Part shown: positions 1 to 8,849 of the stretch, one piece after another
Position numbering within the stretch: position 1 is the first letter of the stretch
How the letters are laid out: each line of letters starts with the position of its first letter
Assembly (NCBI RefSeq): GCF_014836645.1
Contig: NZ_JACSQM010000001.1
Span: 496,001-560,000 of the forward strand
Length of the DNA: 64,000 nt
Direction: 5' to 3'
DNA from: Fictibacillus norfolkensis
Lineage (GTDB): Bacteria > Bacillota > Bacilli > Bacillales > Fictibacillaceae
The notes under the pieces: model-generated
What the model saw: only the letters and a program-made list of their open reading frames with translations
What the model was told of the DNA's origin: nothing
Databases searched by the model: none
Program-made: the position numbers and the translations under genes

Positions 1-49
1 AGTGAGAATCAAAGCCTTCGTTATTAAATCTCCGATTGATCATCTTCAA
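1..49 (-). CDS. N-terminus of an unidentified protein, cut by the left edge
   Basis: A reading frame runs off the left edge on the minus strand. A strong ribosome site (AAAGGAGGGG, complement of about 57-66) precedes a TTG at 49 and, in the same frame, an ATG at 43. The TTG has the better spacing (about 8 nt). Only about 16 codons are visible, reading MKMINRRFNNEGFDSH from the TTG start. That is too little to name a family. The ribosome site is the main reason for calling it a gene. Confidence 0.45.
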   Translation of the reverse strand, partial: MKMINRRFNNEGFDSH

Positions 50-364
50 GAACTTCCCCTCCTTTAACAACACCCTATCTATATGACGGTTGAACATGAT
101 ATTTTTACTCATTATTTAACTTTAAAAAAATTCAACCGATTTTATAAAGAATGAGACTCTATTAAACTTACTTTGAATTCATCTTTGTAATGAAACACCA
201 TGCTATTTACCTACTCTTTTATTCGATTACCACGCTGATTTTACCTTTTAATTTCCTAATACAGACAAATCTCTACAGATATACCGTCGAATAATGTTTC
301 AATGTGTAATATTTTGAAATATAAATGTAATATTATTTCGCAATAACTGATGATTAATCAATGG
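50..364. other. AT-rich intergenic region
   Basis: Very AT-rich spacer between two divergently oriented genes. It should hold the promoter of the minus-strand gene at the left edge, but I could not pick a convincing -35/-10 pair. No hairpin terminator, repeat or small gene stands out. Confidence 0.5.
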
Positions 365-370
365 TATAAT
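362..370 (+). promoter_or_regulatory. extended -10 promoter of the PcsB/M23 gene
   Basis: TGGTATAAT is a perfect -10 hexamer (365-370) with the TG extension. No good -35 lies 16-18 bp upstream, as expected for an extended -10 promoter. It is about 54 bp before the chosen start at 424. Confidence 0.5.
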
Positions 371-423
371 CACTTCAGTAAAGAAATTGGCAACATTTGC
401 ACATACAAGGAGGAGTACCCATC

Positions 424-1749
424 TTGAAACGTAAGCTAGTTATGGCTACACTGTCTCTCAGTCTAGTATTCAGTACATATACGGTATCGGCAGAAACTCT
501 GTCTTCTATAAAAGAGAAAAAAGAAAAAAATCGCTCTGAGCAAACGGAAAAGCAGGGTGAATTAAAGAAGAATCAAAATCAGCAAGATCATACGTTAGAT
601 CAAATTCAAAAATTAGAGAGTTCTATAGACAAGACTCTTAATGATATCGGAAACAAAAAAGAATCGATCCAAGAAACGAAAGCTTCTATTGAAAAACTAA
701 AAAAAGAAATTGATGTTCTTGAAAAGAGAATCAAAGAACGTGATGCACTTCTAAAAGAACGCGTAACTTCCATGTACGAAAGCGGCGGTGCGGTAAATTA
801 TTTAGATGTGGTATTAGGTTCTAAAGATTTCGGTGACTTCCTTGATCGCGTGTTTGCATTAAACGTGATTGCTGAACAAGATAAAGCCATCTTAGAAGAG
901 CACAAACAAGATAAAGAGTCTGTTGAAAAGAAAAAAGGACAGGTTGAAAGTGAACTTTTGTCTTTAAATTCAGATTTAACTGAGTTAGAAGGATTAAACC
1001 AAAAGCTAACGGATCAGAAAAAACAAAAGAATGCGCTTCTCGCTCAACTCGAGACGGAAGAAGACCATCTACATGATCATATTATGCAGTTAGATGAGAC
1101 GAACGAACTTCTTTCAGCACAAGAAGCAGCGATTAAAGCTGAGATCGAACGTGCGAAACGTGAAGAAGCTGAACGCAAGAAGAGAGAAGCTGAAGCAAGA
1201 GCTGCGGCTGCAGCAGCGGCGGAAAAAGCTCGTGAAGAAGCAGAGGCTAGAGAGAAGAACAAATCCAACTCTGGTGGTTCTGGGGGTTCTGGATCTTCTC
1301 CTTCACCTACTCCACCGCCAGCACCAACACCTGCTCCAGCGCCAGTGAGTCGTGACTTTATCATGCCTTCACAGGGATTCATCACTTCTGGTTTTGGTAA
1401 CAGGAGCGCGGGCATGCACTACGGAATGGATATCGCTCAAGGCGGAAGTACCGTTCCTATCGTAGCAGCAGCATCTGGAACGGTTACGAGAGCTTACTAT
1501 TCAAGCTCTTATGGTAACGTTGTTTATATTACCCACTACATTAACGGGCAGTTGTACACAACACTTTATGCACATATGAGATCAACGCCTGCAGTTAGTC
1601 AAGGTCAGTCTGTCTCTCAAGGGACATTCTTAGGCTACCAAGGTAACACAGGGGCTTCTAGAGGGCAGCATTTGCACTTTGAATTGCATAAAGGCCCTTG
1701 GAACGGCTCAAAATCAAATGCAGTCGATCCGAGACCATACCTTCAATAA
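424..1749 (+). CDS. secreted PcsB-type coiled-coil / M23 peptidoglycan endopeptidase
   Basis: Predicted exported murein hydrolase, 441 aa, cutting peptide cross-links in the wall. The TTG start at 424 follows AAGGAGG at a 10-nt spacing; an upstream ATG at 397 lies ahead of that ribosome site. Residues 1-24 form a signal peptide ending near VSA. Residues of about 25-265 are Glu/Lys/Gln-rich coiled coil as in PcsB/CwlO-type regulators, followed by an Ala/Arg/Glu stretch. A Gly/Ser/Pro linker covers about 285-310. The C-terminal LytM domain has the metal ligands His332 and Asp336 (HYGMD) and His416/His418 (HLHFE). The coiled coil is known in such families to control activity, often through FtsEX; no ftsEX lies nearby. 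Monocistronic, with a terminator directly after. Confidence 0.85.
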   Translation: MKRKLVMATLSLSLVFSTYTVSAETLSSIKEKKEKNRSEQTEKQGELKKNQNQQDHTLDQIQKLESSIDKTLNDIGNKKESIQETKASIEKLKKEIDVLEKRIKERDALLKERVTSMYESGGAVNYLDVVLGSKDFGDFLDRVFALNVIAEQDKAILEEHKQDKESVEKKKGQVESELLSLNSDLTELEGLNQKLTDQKKQKNALLAQLETEEDHLHDHIMQLDETNELLSAQEAAIKAEIERAKREEAERKKREAEARAAAAAAAEKAREEAEAREKNKSNSGGSGGSGSSPSPTPPPAPTPAPAPVSRDFIMPSQGFITSGFGNRSAGMHYGMDIAQGGSTVPIVAAASGTVTRAYYSSSYGNVVYITHYINGQLYTTLYAHMRSTPAVSQGQSVSQGTFLGYQGNTGASRGQHLHFELHKGPWNGSKSNAVDPRPYLQ

Positions 1750-1768
1750 TCATAACTAAAATACAAAA

Positions 1769-1801
1769 GACGCAGAGATTACAGCTCTCTGCGTCTTTTT
1801 G
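1769..1801 (+). terminator. rho-independent terminator
   Basis: Stem GACGCAGAG / CTCTGCGTC with a short loop and a T-run. It ends the M23 gene. An A-run on its left side lets it also serve tgl, which converges from the right. Confidence 0.85.
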
Positions 1802-1811
1802 TCTAGGCATA

Positions 1812-2588
1812 TTATATAACTCCACCAAGCAGTCTTCGAATTGGATGACGTGTGTATTCCGACATGAGTCGATAATTCGGCCTTATGATTTCTGCTGTTA
1901 AAAAAGCTGAAACCGTTGCGCCAGGCATTCTTTTTTGATTAAGAACATCGATGACCTCTCCAATGGTTCCTGTTCCGATGCCATGACCAAAAAACTGTCC
2001 GTTTCCAAGGTCGATCAGGTTTTCACCTTGCCATTGAGGCGTATTCGGATGATGTTCTGGATTTTTAACATATCTCACATCTCCTGGCAACGAATCCCCA
2101 GATGGTACTGCAATAATCTGTAGATCTTCATCATGTTCCGTACTGTAGAGAAGCAACCCGTTAAACAATTGATCAAACATACCCGCTCCAATTGTTTCAA
2201 GAATCGCTTTGTACATCATGATCATTATAGCTGTTGTACATTCGAAGCCGTACCGTTTTCCATTGATAAAAATATCTGAGATGGCGTCAGAAGGACGGGC
2301 ATCGGATCGAAGCAAAAAACCGCCATAAGCTGTTCTTCTCCAATATTGCGGATTGCAGCGCGAATTTACGAACGTCGCGAACCCTGCTCCACTGTCACGC
2401 ATAGCGTTTGCAGCTGCTACAATATTTGTACGCATGACCACTTCAAATAAAAATTGATGTGGACTTGTGTAATAAAACGATTCTCTGGATTTTTCAAGCT
2501 TTTCGCCTACTTGTTTCTGTGTGGGTGTAAGTGAGTTAAATCCAGAGATTTGAGCCGTTTTTACCGGATACCCATTAACAAAAATCAT
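1812..2588 (-). CDS. tgl: protein-glutamine gamma-glutamyltransferase (spore coat transglutaminase)
   Basis: Tgl forms epsilon-(gamma-glutamyl)lysine cross-links between spore coat proteins. The 258-aa product matches the B. subtilis enzyme (245 aa) along its length, including the MNIVAAA-like segment (here RTNIVAAA), the catalytic Cys117 in GFECTTA, the KNPE segment and the GENLIDLG motif. ATG at 2588 is preceded by GGGGGGAG; an in-frame upstream start at 2609 has no ribosome site. It converges on the M23 gene. Expression in the mother cell is known for this family; I could not identify the sporulation promoter. Confidence 0.93.
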   Translation of the reverse strand: MIFVNGYPVKTAQISGFNSLTPTQKQVGEKLEKSRESFYYTSPHQFLFEVVMRTNIVAAANAMRDSGAGFATFVNSRCNPQYWRRTAYGGFLLRSDARPSDAISDIFINGKRYGFECTTAIMIMMYKAILETIGAGMFDQLFNGLLLYSTEHDEDLQIIAVPSGDSLPGDVRYVKNPEHHPNTPQWQGENLIDLGNGQFFGHGIGTGTIGEVIDVLNQKRMPGATVSAFLTAEIIRPNYRLMSEYTRHPIRRLLGGVI

Positions 2589-2653
2589 TTCTCTCCCCCC
2601 TGTCTGCACAGGATATTACATAGTATGGCGAGAAGAGAAAAGTGGTGTTTTTT

Positions 2654-3676
2654 TTAAGCGCTTCTCTTATGCACGAAATCAAAAGACAATCTCGTTTCAC
2701 TCACGAGTTTTTGTTTTCCTGACATGCTATCATGCTTCATTGTTTTATAATGTCTCGTTTGTAGGTGATGTTGAAAACCTTCACCTATTAACTGAAAGGC
2801 ATAGATGGCGATACCGAACATGATGATCGGACCGAGTGCAATGTAAGGATTGGCATGAATCTGGATGTAATAATCACCAACAAGACCTGACCACTCGTTT
2901 GATAATGATTTCGGCGGATCTGCCATGATCGGATTGAAATCTATATCTGTTCCTCCAAAAAACAGTTTAAAATAGCCTAGATGAGTAAAAATAATCAGTA
3001 CTTGAACGCATTGCTGACACCATACAATTACAAGTTTAGGCAGCATGTGAGGGATAACATGTTTTGTGAATATACGCCACCTGCTCGCACCTAATAGCTT
3101 TGCTCCTTCTATAAATTCTTCTTTTAATACGGCTGCCATCATGTTTCCGATCATCGAACCGAGTAAAGGTACGACGAGCACCGTTAGAATAATGACTTCA
3201 AGGCCAATTCGTTCGGTAAACGAATATAGAAAGAACTCATCTCCTTCAGCATTCAATTGCTCACTTAAAATAGGACTCAAAATAAAAACAGCGATGATCG
3301 TAAGCGGAATAAAATAGAATGAGCTAAGCAGCTGATCTAATCCTTTACGAATCTTTTCTGGCAGGTAAAAAGCAAATGGAATTGCCACGATAAAACTAAA
3401 CAGAACACGAAACACACCGATTGCAATTACTGCGATTAACGTAAATTTTGCTCCTTGCAAAACTTTCTGGCTGATATCATAACCCAAGGGATCTGTACCT
3501 AAAGGGAACATGAATGATGGCTCAAAAGGTGCGCCACCTATCAGATTTTTGTTATCATCATAAAGCAACTGGACTTGGCGAACGTCACTATCATAAAATA
3601 AGGCGAATCCAAAGCTGGAAAAGATGAATACACCCAAGATAGAGAGTCCGACCCAAAACTTTATGCTTCGAATCAT
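2654..3676 (-). CDS. ABC transporter permease, OppC/DppC type
   Basis: Inner-membrane subunit of a peptide/nickel-type ABC importer, 340 aa. It starts with one membrane helix, then an extracytoplasmic segment with the family motif LGTDPLGYD, then five more helices. The cytoplasmic loop that contacts the ATPase is clear (EGAKLLGASRWRIFTKHVIP, around residues 190-210). It overlaps the upstream OppB-like gene by ATGA, so the two are translationally coupled. No ATPase or binding-protein gene is adjacent, so the partner subunits must be elsewhere, and the substrate is unknown. Confidence 0.85.
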   Translation of the reverse strand: MIRSIKFWVGLSILGVFIFSSFGFALFYDSDVRQVQLLYDDNKNLIGGAPFEPSFMFPLGTDPLGYDISQKVLQGAKFTLIAVIAIGVFRVLFSFIVAIPFAFYLPEKIRKGLDQLLSSFYFIPLTIIAVFILSPILSEQLNAEGDEFFLYSFTERIGLEVIILTVLVVPLLGSMIGNMMAAVLKEEFIEGAKLLGASRWRIFTKHVIPHMLPKLVIVWCQQCVQVLIIFTHLGYFKLFFGGTDIDFNPIMADPPKSLSNEWSGLVGDYYIQIHANPYIALGPIIMFGIAIYAFQLIGEGFQHHLQTRHYKTMKHDSMSGKQKLVSETRLSFDFVHKRSA

Positions 3677-4530
3677 ACCAGCTCACCTCTTTTTGAGAAT
3701 CGAACGATCGTCCATTCGAATACCGCATATAAAAGGAAAAAAGGAATAACAAGCAAAATGAGGCAAGCGGCTAACATCTCTGGTCTAAAATCACTATACA
3801 TATAATGAGTAATACCATGAATATTGAAGATTACTTCAACAAGGAGCAGGTTTGAAATCATAAACCATAGAACGGACTTTGAAAAATGAAAGATTCCCTC
3901 ACTCGTGTTCCTCGTAACGTGAACAATGAGTACATATATTCTTCGCATGCCCTTCGCTAAACTCATCTCAACATAAGATTTTCCGAGCTCCTCTTCCGAC
4001 AGAAGGATCATCATCTTATAAAAATAAACAAAAGGCAAGATCATTAAACACACGATCGGCATCATATAAATCCGATCTTCAGCTCCTAGTGAAGCTACAT
4101 TTGAAACGAGTATTCCTGTCTTTTTAAAAATAAGAACAATTCCCATCTGTACGAGTGCAAAAACAAGAAGATCTGGTAATGATTCTAAAAACGTAAGAAT
4201 GTTCTTCACGGTCCTCCTAATAAACATCGGCATAATCAACGTGCACCAAGTAAGAAGCTGTGCCATACAAAAGGCAATAAATAATGCGCCAAAAAGAATG
4301 ATTAACGAATACAGATACGGTGACCAAATATCCTCTAAAAACAACCTCTGCTTTCCCTGGTTCATATAAGTCATCTCATTTAAATGAATAACATCTAATA
4401 GAACAACTTTGATTTTTTGAAAATACATGGATACGTTCTTGTTCATGATTAAATCTGGCAGACCGCTGATCAGTACGATTGAAATAATCGTTAGAAACAG
4501 CTGCATGAACAATTTTTTAATAATCTTCAT
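3673..4530 (-). CDS. ABC transporter permease, OppB/DppB type
   Basis: Upstream partner of the OppC-like gene, 285 aa, with about six hydrophobic segments. The ATPase-contact loop is present but looser than usual (YVEMSLAKGMRRIYVLIVHV). The N-terminal half is short and diverged from classical OppB (about 305-315 aa). ATG at 4530 follows AAAGGGGGAG. It is divergent from the secreted-protein gene at 4660, so the promoters of both lie in 4531-4659. Peptide transport is a family inference; the substrate cannot be read from the sequence. Confidence 0.8.
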   Translation of the reverse strand: MKIIKKLFMQLFLTIISIVLISGLPDLIMNKNVSMYFQKIKVVLLDVIHLNEMTYMNQGKQRLFLEDIWSPYLYSLIILFGALFIAFCMAQLLTWCTLIMPMFIRRTVKNILTFLESLPDLLVFALVQMGIVLIFKKTGILVSNVASLGAEDRIYMMPIVCLMILPFVYFYKMMILLSEEELGKSYVEMSLAKGMRRIYVLIVHVTRNTSEGIFHFSKSVLWFMISNLLLVEVIFNIHGITHYMYSDFRPEMLAACLILLVIPFFLLYAVFEWTIVRFSKRGELV

Positions 4531-4659
4531 AAAGCTCCCCCTTTCCTTGTTAGACGAACCATCTCATCCTTTTTATTCACTTCATTATTTTTGAAGGATA
4601 AAAAGGACAAAACAATCCATATTAAGGAAGAGAAAAACATACGGAATTGAGGACTGACT

Positions 4660-5487
4660 ATGTGGAATAAGATCAGAATTGGAGTTCTATTAACTGCTTG
4701 TTTAAGCTTCTTCTTTCCCCTCACCTCTGAAGCAAAAGAACCCCTAACTTATTTCCCAATCGTAAAAAAGGGGGAAGTTTTGGAGTGGGAGAAAGTGAAC
4801 AAACTCCTTCCGAAAGGTGCTACTTTTAAAGTTGTTGATTTAGAAACAGGCTTTTATTTTCAAGTACAAAGAAGAGCTGGCAACAAACATGCTGATGTAC
4901 AGCCGTTGACTCGTGACGATACAGCTGTTCTAAAGCATCTGTATAACGATAAATGGAGCTGGAACCGACGTGCTATACTAATCCCCGTAAACGGGAGGAT
5001 GCTCGCAGGCAGCATGCACGGAATGCCTCATGGAGCAGGCGCATTAGAAAACGGATTTCCTGGCCATTTTTGCATACATTTTTTAGGTAGTTCAACACAC
5101 CGTTCACGCAATATTGATCCTTCACATCAATTTATGATTCTAAAAGCTGGAGGACAACTAACCAAATATGCAGCTGGAGCAAGCGCGAAACAAGCTGTTT
5201 CTATGTTTTTAGTTGGTATGAAGCAGCAAGATATAAAAATAGCTATGCCTGTTCTAAACAAGAACCTGCTTGAAGACTCGACCGTTACAGAGCTGTTCAA
5301 AGGCATCACAAGCATGCAGTATGAGATCAGATCTCCAAGCACCAGGTATCCTCCTGTTGTCCGAACTGAAATAAGAGCTAGAGTAAAAAAGTACGATGAT
5401 AACGGGTTACAAACAGATACTTTTACCTTTTTAATGGAACGAAAATCGATGACAGACAGCTGGAAGATCATGAAGATCAGATTCTAA
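4660..5487 (+). CDS. secreted protein of unknown function with an HxMPHG / CIHF segment
   Basis: A 275-aa protein with a signal peptide (residues 1-25, cleavage near SEA). The ATG follows GAGGA at about 8 nt. The middle contains SMHGMPHGAG and, shortly after, PGHFCIHFLGSSTH. A conserved His-Gly plus a single Cys in a short beta context recalls L,D-transpeptidase-like folds, but the classical SHGC motif is absent, so this is only a suggestion. The C-terminal ~80 residues look like a small alpha-beta domain (ending MTDSWKIMKI), resembling NTF2-like modules that follow signal peptides in Bacillaceae. Wall-related function is inference. Confidence 0.6.
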   Translation: MWNKIRIGVLLTACLSFFFPLTSEAKEPLTYFPIVKKGEVLEWEKVNKLLPKGATFKVVDLETGFYFQVQRRAGNKHADVQPLTRDDTAVLKHLYNDKWSWNRRAILIPVNGRMLAGSMHGMPHGAGALENGFPGHFCIHFLGSSTHRSRNIDPSHQFMILKAGGQLTKYAAGASAKQAVSMFLVGMKQQDIKIAMPVLNKNLLEDSTVTELFKGITSMQYEIRSPSTRYPPVVRTEIRARVKKYDDNGLQTDTFTFLMERKSMTDSWKIMKIRF

Positions 5488-5744
5488 AACCTGAAGAAGC
5501 TTTTTCTTTTGGTTTTTTTGTTTTGAGAGTTGAGACGATCAAGGGGTATAGCGCGAGAGTAGAAATTGTTGATCCATGTCGACTCGTGGGATAAACGTTA
5601 ACACTCGTAGAAATAACACTAGAATTTCAGGAATTATAGATGGCAAACGTTCATTAATACCCAGCACGATCCTCACACCTATCACCTCCCAACTGAAAAA
5701 CACGAATAAAAATAAAATATTTTAGGTAATTGTTCGTATTTTAG
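5488..5744. other. intergenic region
   Basis: Contains a weak AAAACC...GGTTTT hairpin with a T-run just after 5487 that may end the preceding gene. Otherwise I see no gene, repeat or RNA. The promoter of the next gene follows. Confidence 0.4.
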
Positions 5745-5773
5745 TTGAAATCCATTTTAATAATTGTTATATT
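5745..5773 (+). promoter_or_regulatory. sigma-A promoter of the FAD oxidoreductase gene
   Basis: TTGAAA (5745-5750), 17-bp spacer, TATATT (5768-5773), about 58 bp before the start codon. Confidence 0.75.
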
Positions 5774-5830
5774 TACCAAGGGAAAAAACAATTCAAGAAA
5801 AAACTACCAAGTATTTCAAGGGGGATTATT

Positions 5831-7288
5831 ATGAATACCCATTATGATGTAATTGTTGTTGGCGCAGGTCCTGCAGGAATTTTTACGAGCTATGAACTAA
5901 CAAGACAGCTTCCAGATGCAAAGATTTTGTTAATAGATAAGGGTCATGACATCTATGCACGTTCGTGCCCGATTTTAGAGAAGAAAATTCAAAAATGTCC
6001 GCCTGCAGCAGGCAGAAAAGAATTTGCCGGTTGTTTACCAGCTTGTTCGATCACAAATGGTTTTGGCGGAGCAGGAGCTTATTCGGATGGAAAGTTCAAT
6101 ATTACGAGCGAATTCGGAGGATGGATGACTGATTATCTTTCTGAAGAACAAGTGGTTGAACTTATTAAATATGTAGATGCTATCAACCTAGAGCATGGAG
6201 CCACAGATTCGATTACTGACCCACTGACACAAGAAGTTAAGGATATCGAAAAGCGCGGTTATGCAGCTGGTTTAAAGCTGTTACGAGCTCAAGTTCGTCA
6301 TCTTGGTACAGAGCAAAACCTTGAAATAATGAAAAGCATCTATGAATATTTAAAAACGCGCATTGAGATGAAATATAAAGCTGAGGTTGAAGATCTCATT
6401 ACAGAGCGAACGGCTGAAGGTTATGTAGCAAAAGGAATCCTTTTAAAAGACGAAACTTCTCTGACTTCTGAGAAAGTTGTTATTGTTCCTGGCCGCGATG
6501 GATCAACTTGGCTTACGAAAATTCTTAAAAAACGACGTATCAAAATGACAGCTAATCAAGTGGATATTGGCGTTCGTGTCGAAACTTCCAACTTGGTGAT
6601 GGAAGAGATCAACAAACACCTTTACGAAGGAAAATTTGTTTTTAATACATCTGTTGGCACAAAAGTAAGAACGTTTTGTTCCAACCCTTCCGGACACGTT
6701 GTCGTGGAGAATCACTCTGGCATTATGCTTGCGAACGGACACGCCTATAAAGATCCAAAGCTAGGCAGCGAGAACACAAACTTTGCGCTGCTCGTGTCTC
6801 ATCAATTTGCTGAACCATTTGATCAGCCTACTGAATACGCTCATGAGGTTTCAAGACTTGCCAACCAGCTTTCTATGGGTGGACTTGTCGTTCAGAAATA
6901 TGGTGATATCTTAAAAGGACGTCGCTCTACAGATAAGCGGATAAAAGAAGGCTTCCTTCGTCCAACGTTAAAAGAAGCGGTTCCTGGTGACCTAGGGCTT
7001 GTGCTTCCATATAACACGATGAAAAGTTTGATTGAGATGACTGAGGCTTTAGATAAAGTAACACCAGGTATCGCATCAGAACACACATTATTTTATGGTG
7101 TAGAAGCTAAATTTTATTCTGCACGTCCAAAGCTCGATGATAAATTCGAGTCAGAGATCAACGGGCTTTATGTTGGTGGAGATGGTGCTGGGATTACGCG
7201 TGGTCTCGCCCAAGCAAGTGCATGTGGCGTATGGATCGCTCAAAACGTTGCAGCTAAGTTAAAAGAAAAAACACCAGCGTTGGTATAA
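5831..7288 (+). CDS. FAD-dependent dehydrogenase, COG2509-like
   Basis: A 485-aa cytosolic flavoprotein. The N-terminus has a Rossmann FAD motif (DVIVVGAGPAG, residues 6-16) and ends the first strand pair with LLIDKG. A Cys-rich segment follows (RSCPILEKKIQKC, then FAGCLPAC), then NGFGGAGAYSDGK, which is typical of this family. The C-terminus has the second FAD contact GLYVGGDGAGITRG. The ATG is preceded by AAGGGGG. Substrate and partner are unknown for the family. Monocistronic between its own promoter and a bidirectional terminator. Confidence 0.8.
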   Translation: MNTHYDVIVVGAGPAGIFTSYELTRQLPDAKILLIDKGHDIYARSCPILEKKIQKCPPAAGRKEFAGCLPACSITNGFGGAGAYSDGKFNITSEFGGWMTDYLSEEQVVELIKYVDAINLEHGATDSITDPLTQEVKDIEKRGYAAGLKLLRAQVRHLGTEQNLEIMKSIYEYLKTRIEMKYKAEVEDLITERTAEGYVAKGILLKDETSLTSEKVVIVPGRDGSTWLTKILKKRRIKMTANQVDIGVRVETSNLVMEEINKHLYEGKFVFNTSVGTKVRTFCSNPSGHVVVENHSGIMLANGHAYKDPKLGSENTNFALLVSHQFAEPFDQPTEYAHEVSRLANQLSMGGLVVQKYGDILKGRRSTDKRIKEGFLRPTLKEAVPGDLGLVLPYNTMKSLIEMTEALDKVTPGIASEHTLFYGVEAKFYSARPKLDDKFESEINGLYVGGDGAGITRGLAQASACGVWIAQNVAAKLKEKTPALV

Positions 7289-7301
7289 ATAAAATCAAAA
7301 A

Positions 7302-7338
7302 AATGCCTTAGGATTCTGATCCTAAGGCATTCGTTTTT
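7302..7338. terminator. bidirectional terminator
   Basis: A 12-bp perfect stem AATGCCTTAGGA / TCCTAAGGCATT, loop TTCTGA, with A- and T-runs outside. It serves the FAD gene (plus) and brnQ (minus). Confidence 0.9.
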
Positions 7339-7340
7339 GC

Positions 7341-8654
7341 TTAATTTGTAGAGAAGATAACGATTCTACCTCTTATTACGGCAATGAAAAAACCTACAAC
7401 TGATCCAATGATCGCTGGGAGCAGCCATCCGATTCCATCTACATAAAGAGGGATATGGGAATAAATCTGTTCGATTGCACCAAGTTTAAGTCCAAAAGCT
7501 TTTAATCCATCTGCTATTGAGACCAGTGCAGTTGCAACGATTCCACCGATGTATACTTCCTTTCTCCCAGAGAATAAATCATGTAGGAAAGAAAGCAGGA
7601 TCAATACGATCGCAATCGGATAGATCGCTGTTAAAACAGGTACAGAAACTGAGATGAGCTGTGTTAATCCTAAGTTTGCAACACCTGCACTGAACACACT
7701 CATCGTGAGTACAACGGTTTTATATGAAACATTTGGGAACATTTTTTTTGAAAATTCACCACATGCAGTGACAAGACCTACGGATGTTGTAAGACAAGCT
7801 AGTGCTACAGCAAGTCCAAGTAGTACGTTTCCGAACGGTCCAAATAGTTCCGCTACAACATTGGTAAGAATCTGCCCGCCGTTATCCGTTTGACCAAGTG
7901 CCTGACTTGTTGCTCCTAAATAAGCTAAGATGCCATAAACAGCGGCTAAACAAGTAGCTGCGATCAAACCCGCTTTAATAACCATTTTGGTCACTTGTTC
8001 TTTTTTCATATCTGGTCGCTTCACTGCTGTGATGACTACGATACCAAACGCAAGTGCTCCTAGTGTATCCATCGTCAAATATCCATCCATAAATCCTTTA
8101 ACTAAAGGATTGCTTGCATAATCAGGAGATGCCGTTCCTAGTTTTCCAACCGGTGTAATTACCGCCTTAACTAAAAGAGATACGATAATGAGCAATAATA
8201 ATGGCGTTAAGATATTACCGATTCGGTCTACAAGTTTTGATGGGTTTAACGAAAGCCAGTATGTTACCGTAAAGAATACAACGGTAAACAAGAAAAGGGT
8301 TAGGCCATTGTTCATAGAATCTGGTAAGAAAGGAACAACTGCCATCTCATAAGAAACGGTCCCAGTTCTTGGGATTCCGAAGAACGGCCCTATGGCTAAA
8401 TAAAGGATGATTGCGAAAACTGAACCGAATAACGGATTCACTCGCTCCGTTAACGTTTGAAGGCCCCCACCGGTACGTGCTAGCGCGATTACCCCTAATA
8501 AAGGTAATCCAACTCCTGTTATAAAAAAGCCAATCATGGACTGCCAGACCATTTCACCTGCTGACTGACCCAAGGCTGGTGGAAAGATTAAATTCCCAGC
8601 TCCGAAAAACAAAGCAAATAACATTAAGCCCACCGAGAGCGTTCGCTTCTGCAT
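7341..8654 (-). CDS. brnQ: branched-chain amino acid transport carrier
   Basis: BrnQ-family cation symporter for Leu/Ile/Val, 437 aa, with about 12 membrane helices. Family signatures are visible at the N-terminus (LMLFALFFGAGNLIFPP), then FFGIPRTGTVSYE and a second LGLAVALACLTTSVGL segment. ATG at 8654 has GGAGGAGG about 9 nt upstream. It stands alone and ends at the bidirectional terminator. A CodY-like box overlaps the presumed promoter (TTCGAC-N16-TATAAA on the minus strand), which fits the known CodY repression of brnQ in B. subtilis. Confidence 0.92.
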   Translation of the reverse strand: MQKRTLSVGLMLFALFFGAGNLIFPPALGQSAGEMVWQSMIGFFITGVGLPLLGVIALARTGGGLQTLTERVNPLFGSVFAIILYLAIGPFFGIPRTGTVSYEMAVVPFLPDSMNNGLTLFLFTVVFFTVTYWLSLNPSKLVDRIGNILTPLLLLIIVSLLVKAVITPVGKLGTASPDYASNPLVKGFMDGYLTMDTLGALAFGIVVITAVKRPDMKKEQVTKMVIKAGLIAATCLAAVYGILAYLGATSQALGQTDNGGQILTNVVAELFGPFGNVLLGLAVALACLTTSVGLVTACGEFSKKMFPNVSYKTVVLTMSVFSAGVANLGLTQLISVSVPVLTAIYPIAIVLILLSFLHDLFSGRKEVYIGGIVATALVSIADGLKAFGLKLGAIEQIYSHIPLYVDGIGWLLPAIIGSVVGFFIAVIRGRIVIFSTN

Positions 8655-8710
8655 ATTAAATTTCCTCCTCCGTGGTCATCTATAAGATTTCATTTTTATA
8701 GTATTTATCG

Positions 8711-8725
8711 AATTTTGTCGAAATA
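8711..8725. promoter_or_regulatory. possible CodY box upstream of brnQ
   Basis: AATTTTGTCGAAATA matches the CodY consensus AATTTTCWGAAAATT at 11 of 15 positions. It overlaps the likely brnQ promoter. Role inferred from brnQ control in B. subtilis. Confidence 0.4.
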
Positions 8726-8849
8726 TTTTTTTATCCATATGTATTTGTAACACGATATGAGATTGGAGTCAATATTCAGATATAATGAATTTTCTAACAA
8801 ATGTTTTCGTAAGGAAAGGACTGAGAAATCTCAGCCCTTAAATCATGAT

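Noticed and set aside
1077..1415. Open frames in both other directions over the Ala/Glu and Pro-rich part of the M23 gene
   Set aside because: They arise from low-complexity codons of the linker and coiled coil.
4527..4724. A 65-codon minus-strand frame ahead of the OppB-like gene
   Set aside because: It overlaps the start of the secreted-protein gene on the other strand, has no ribosome site, and the OppB-like gene has its own good start at 4530.
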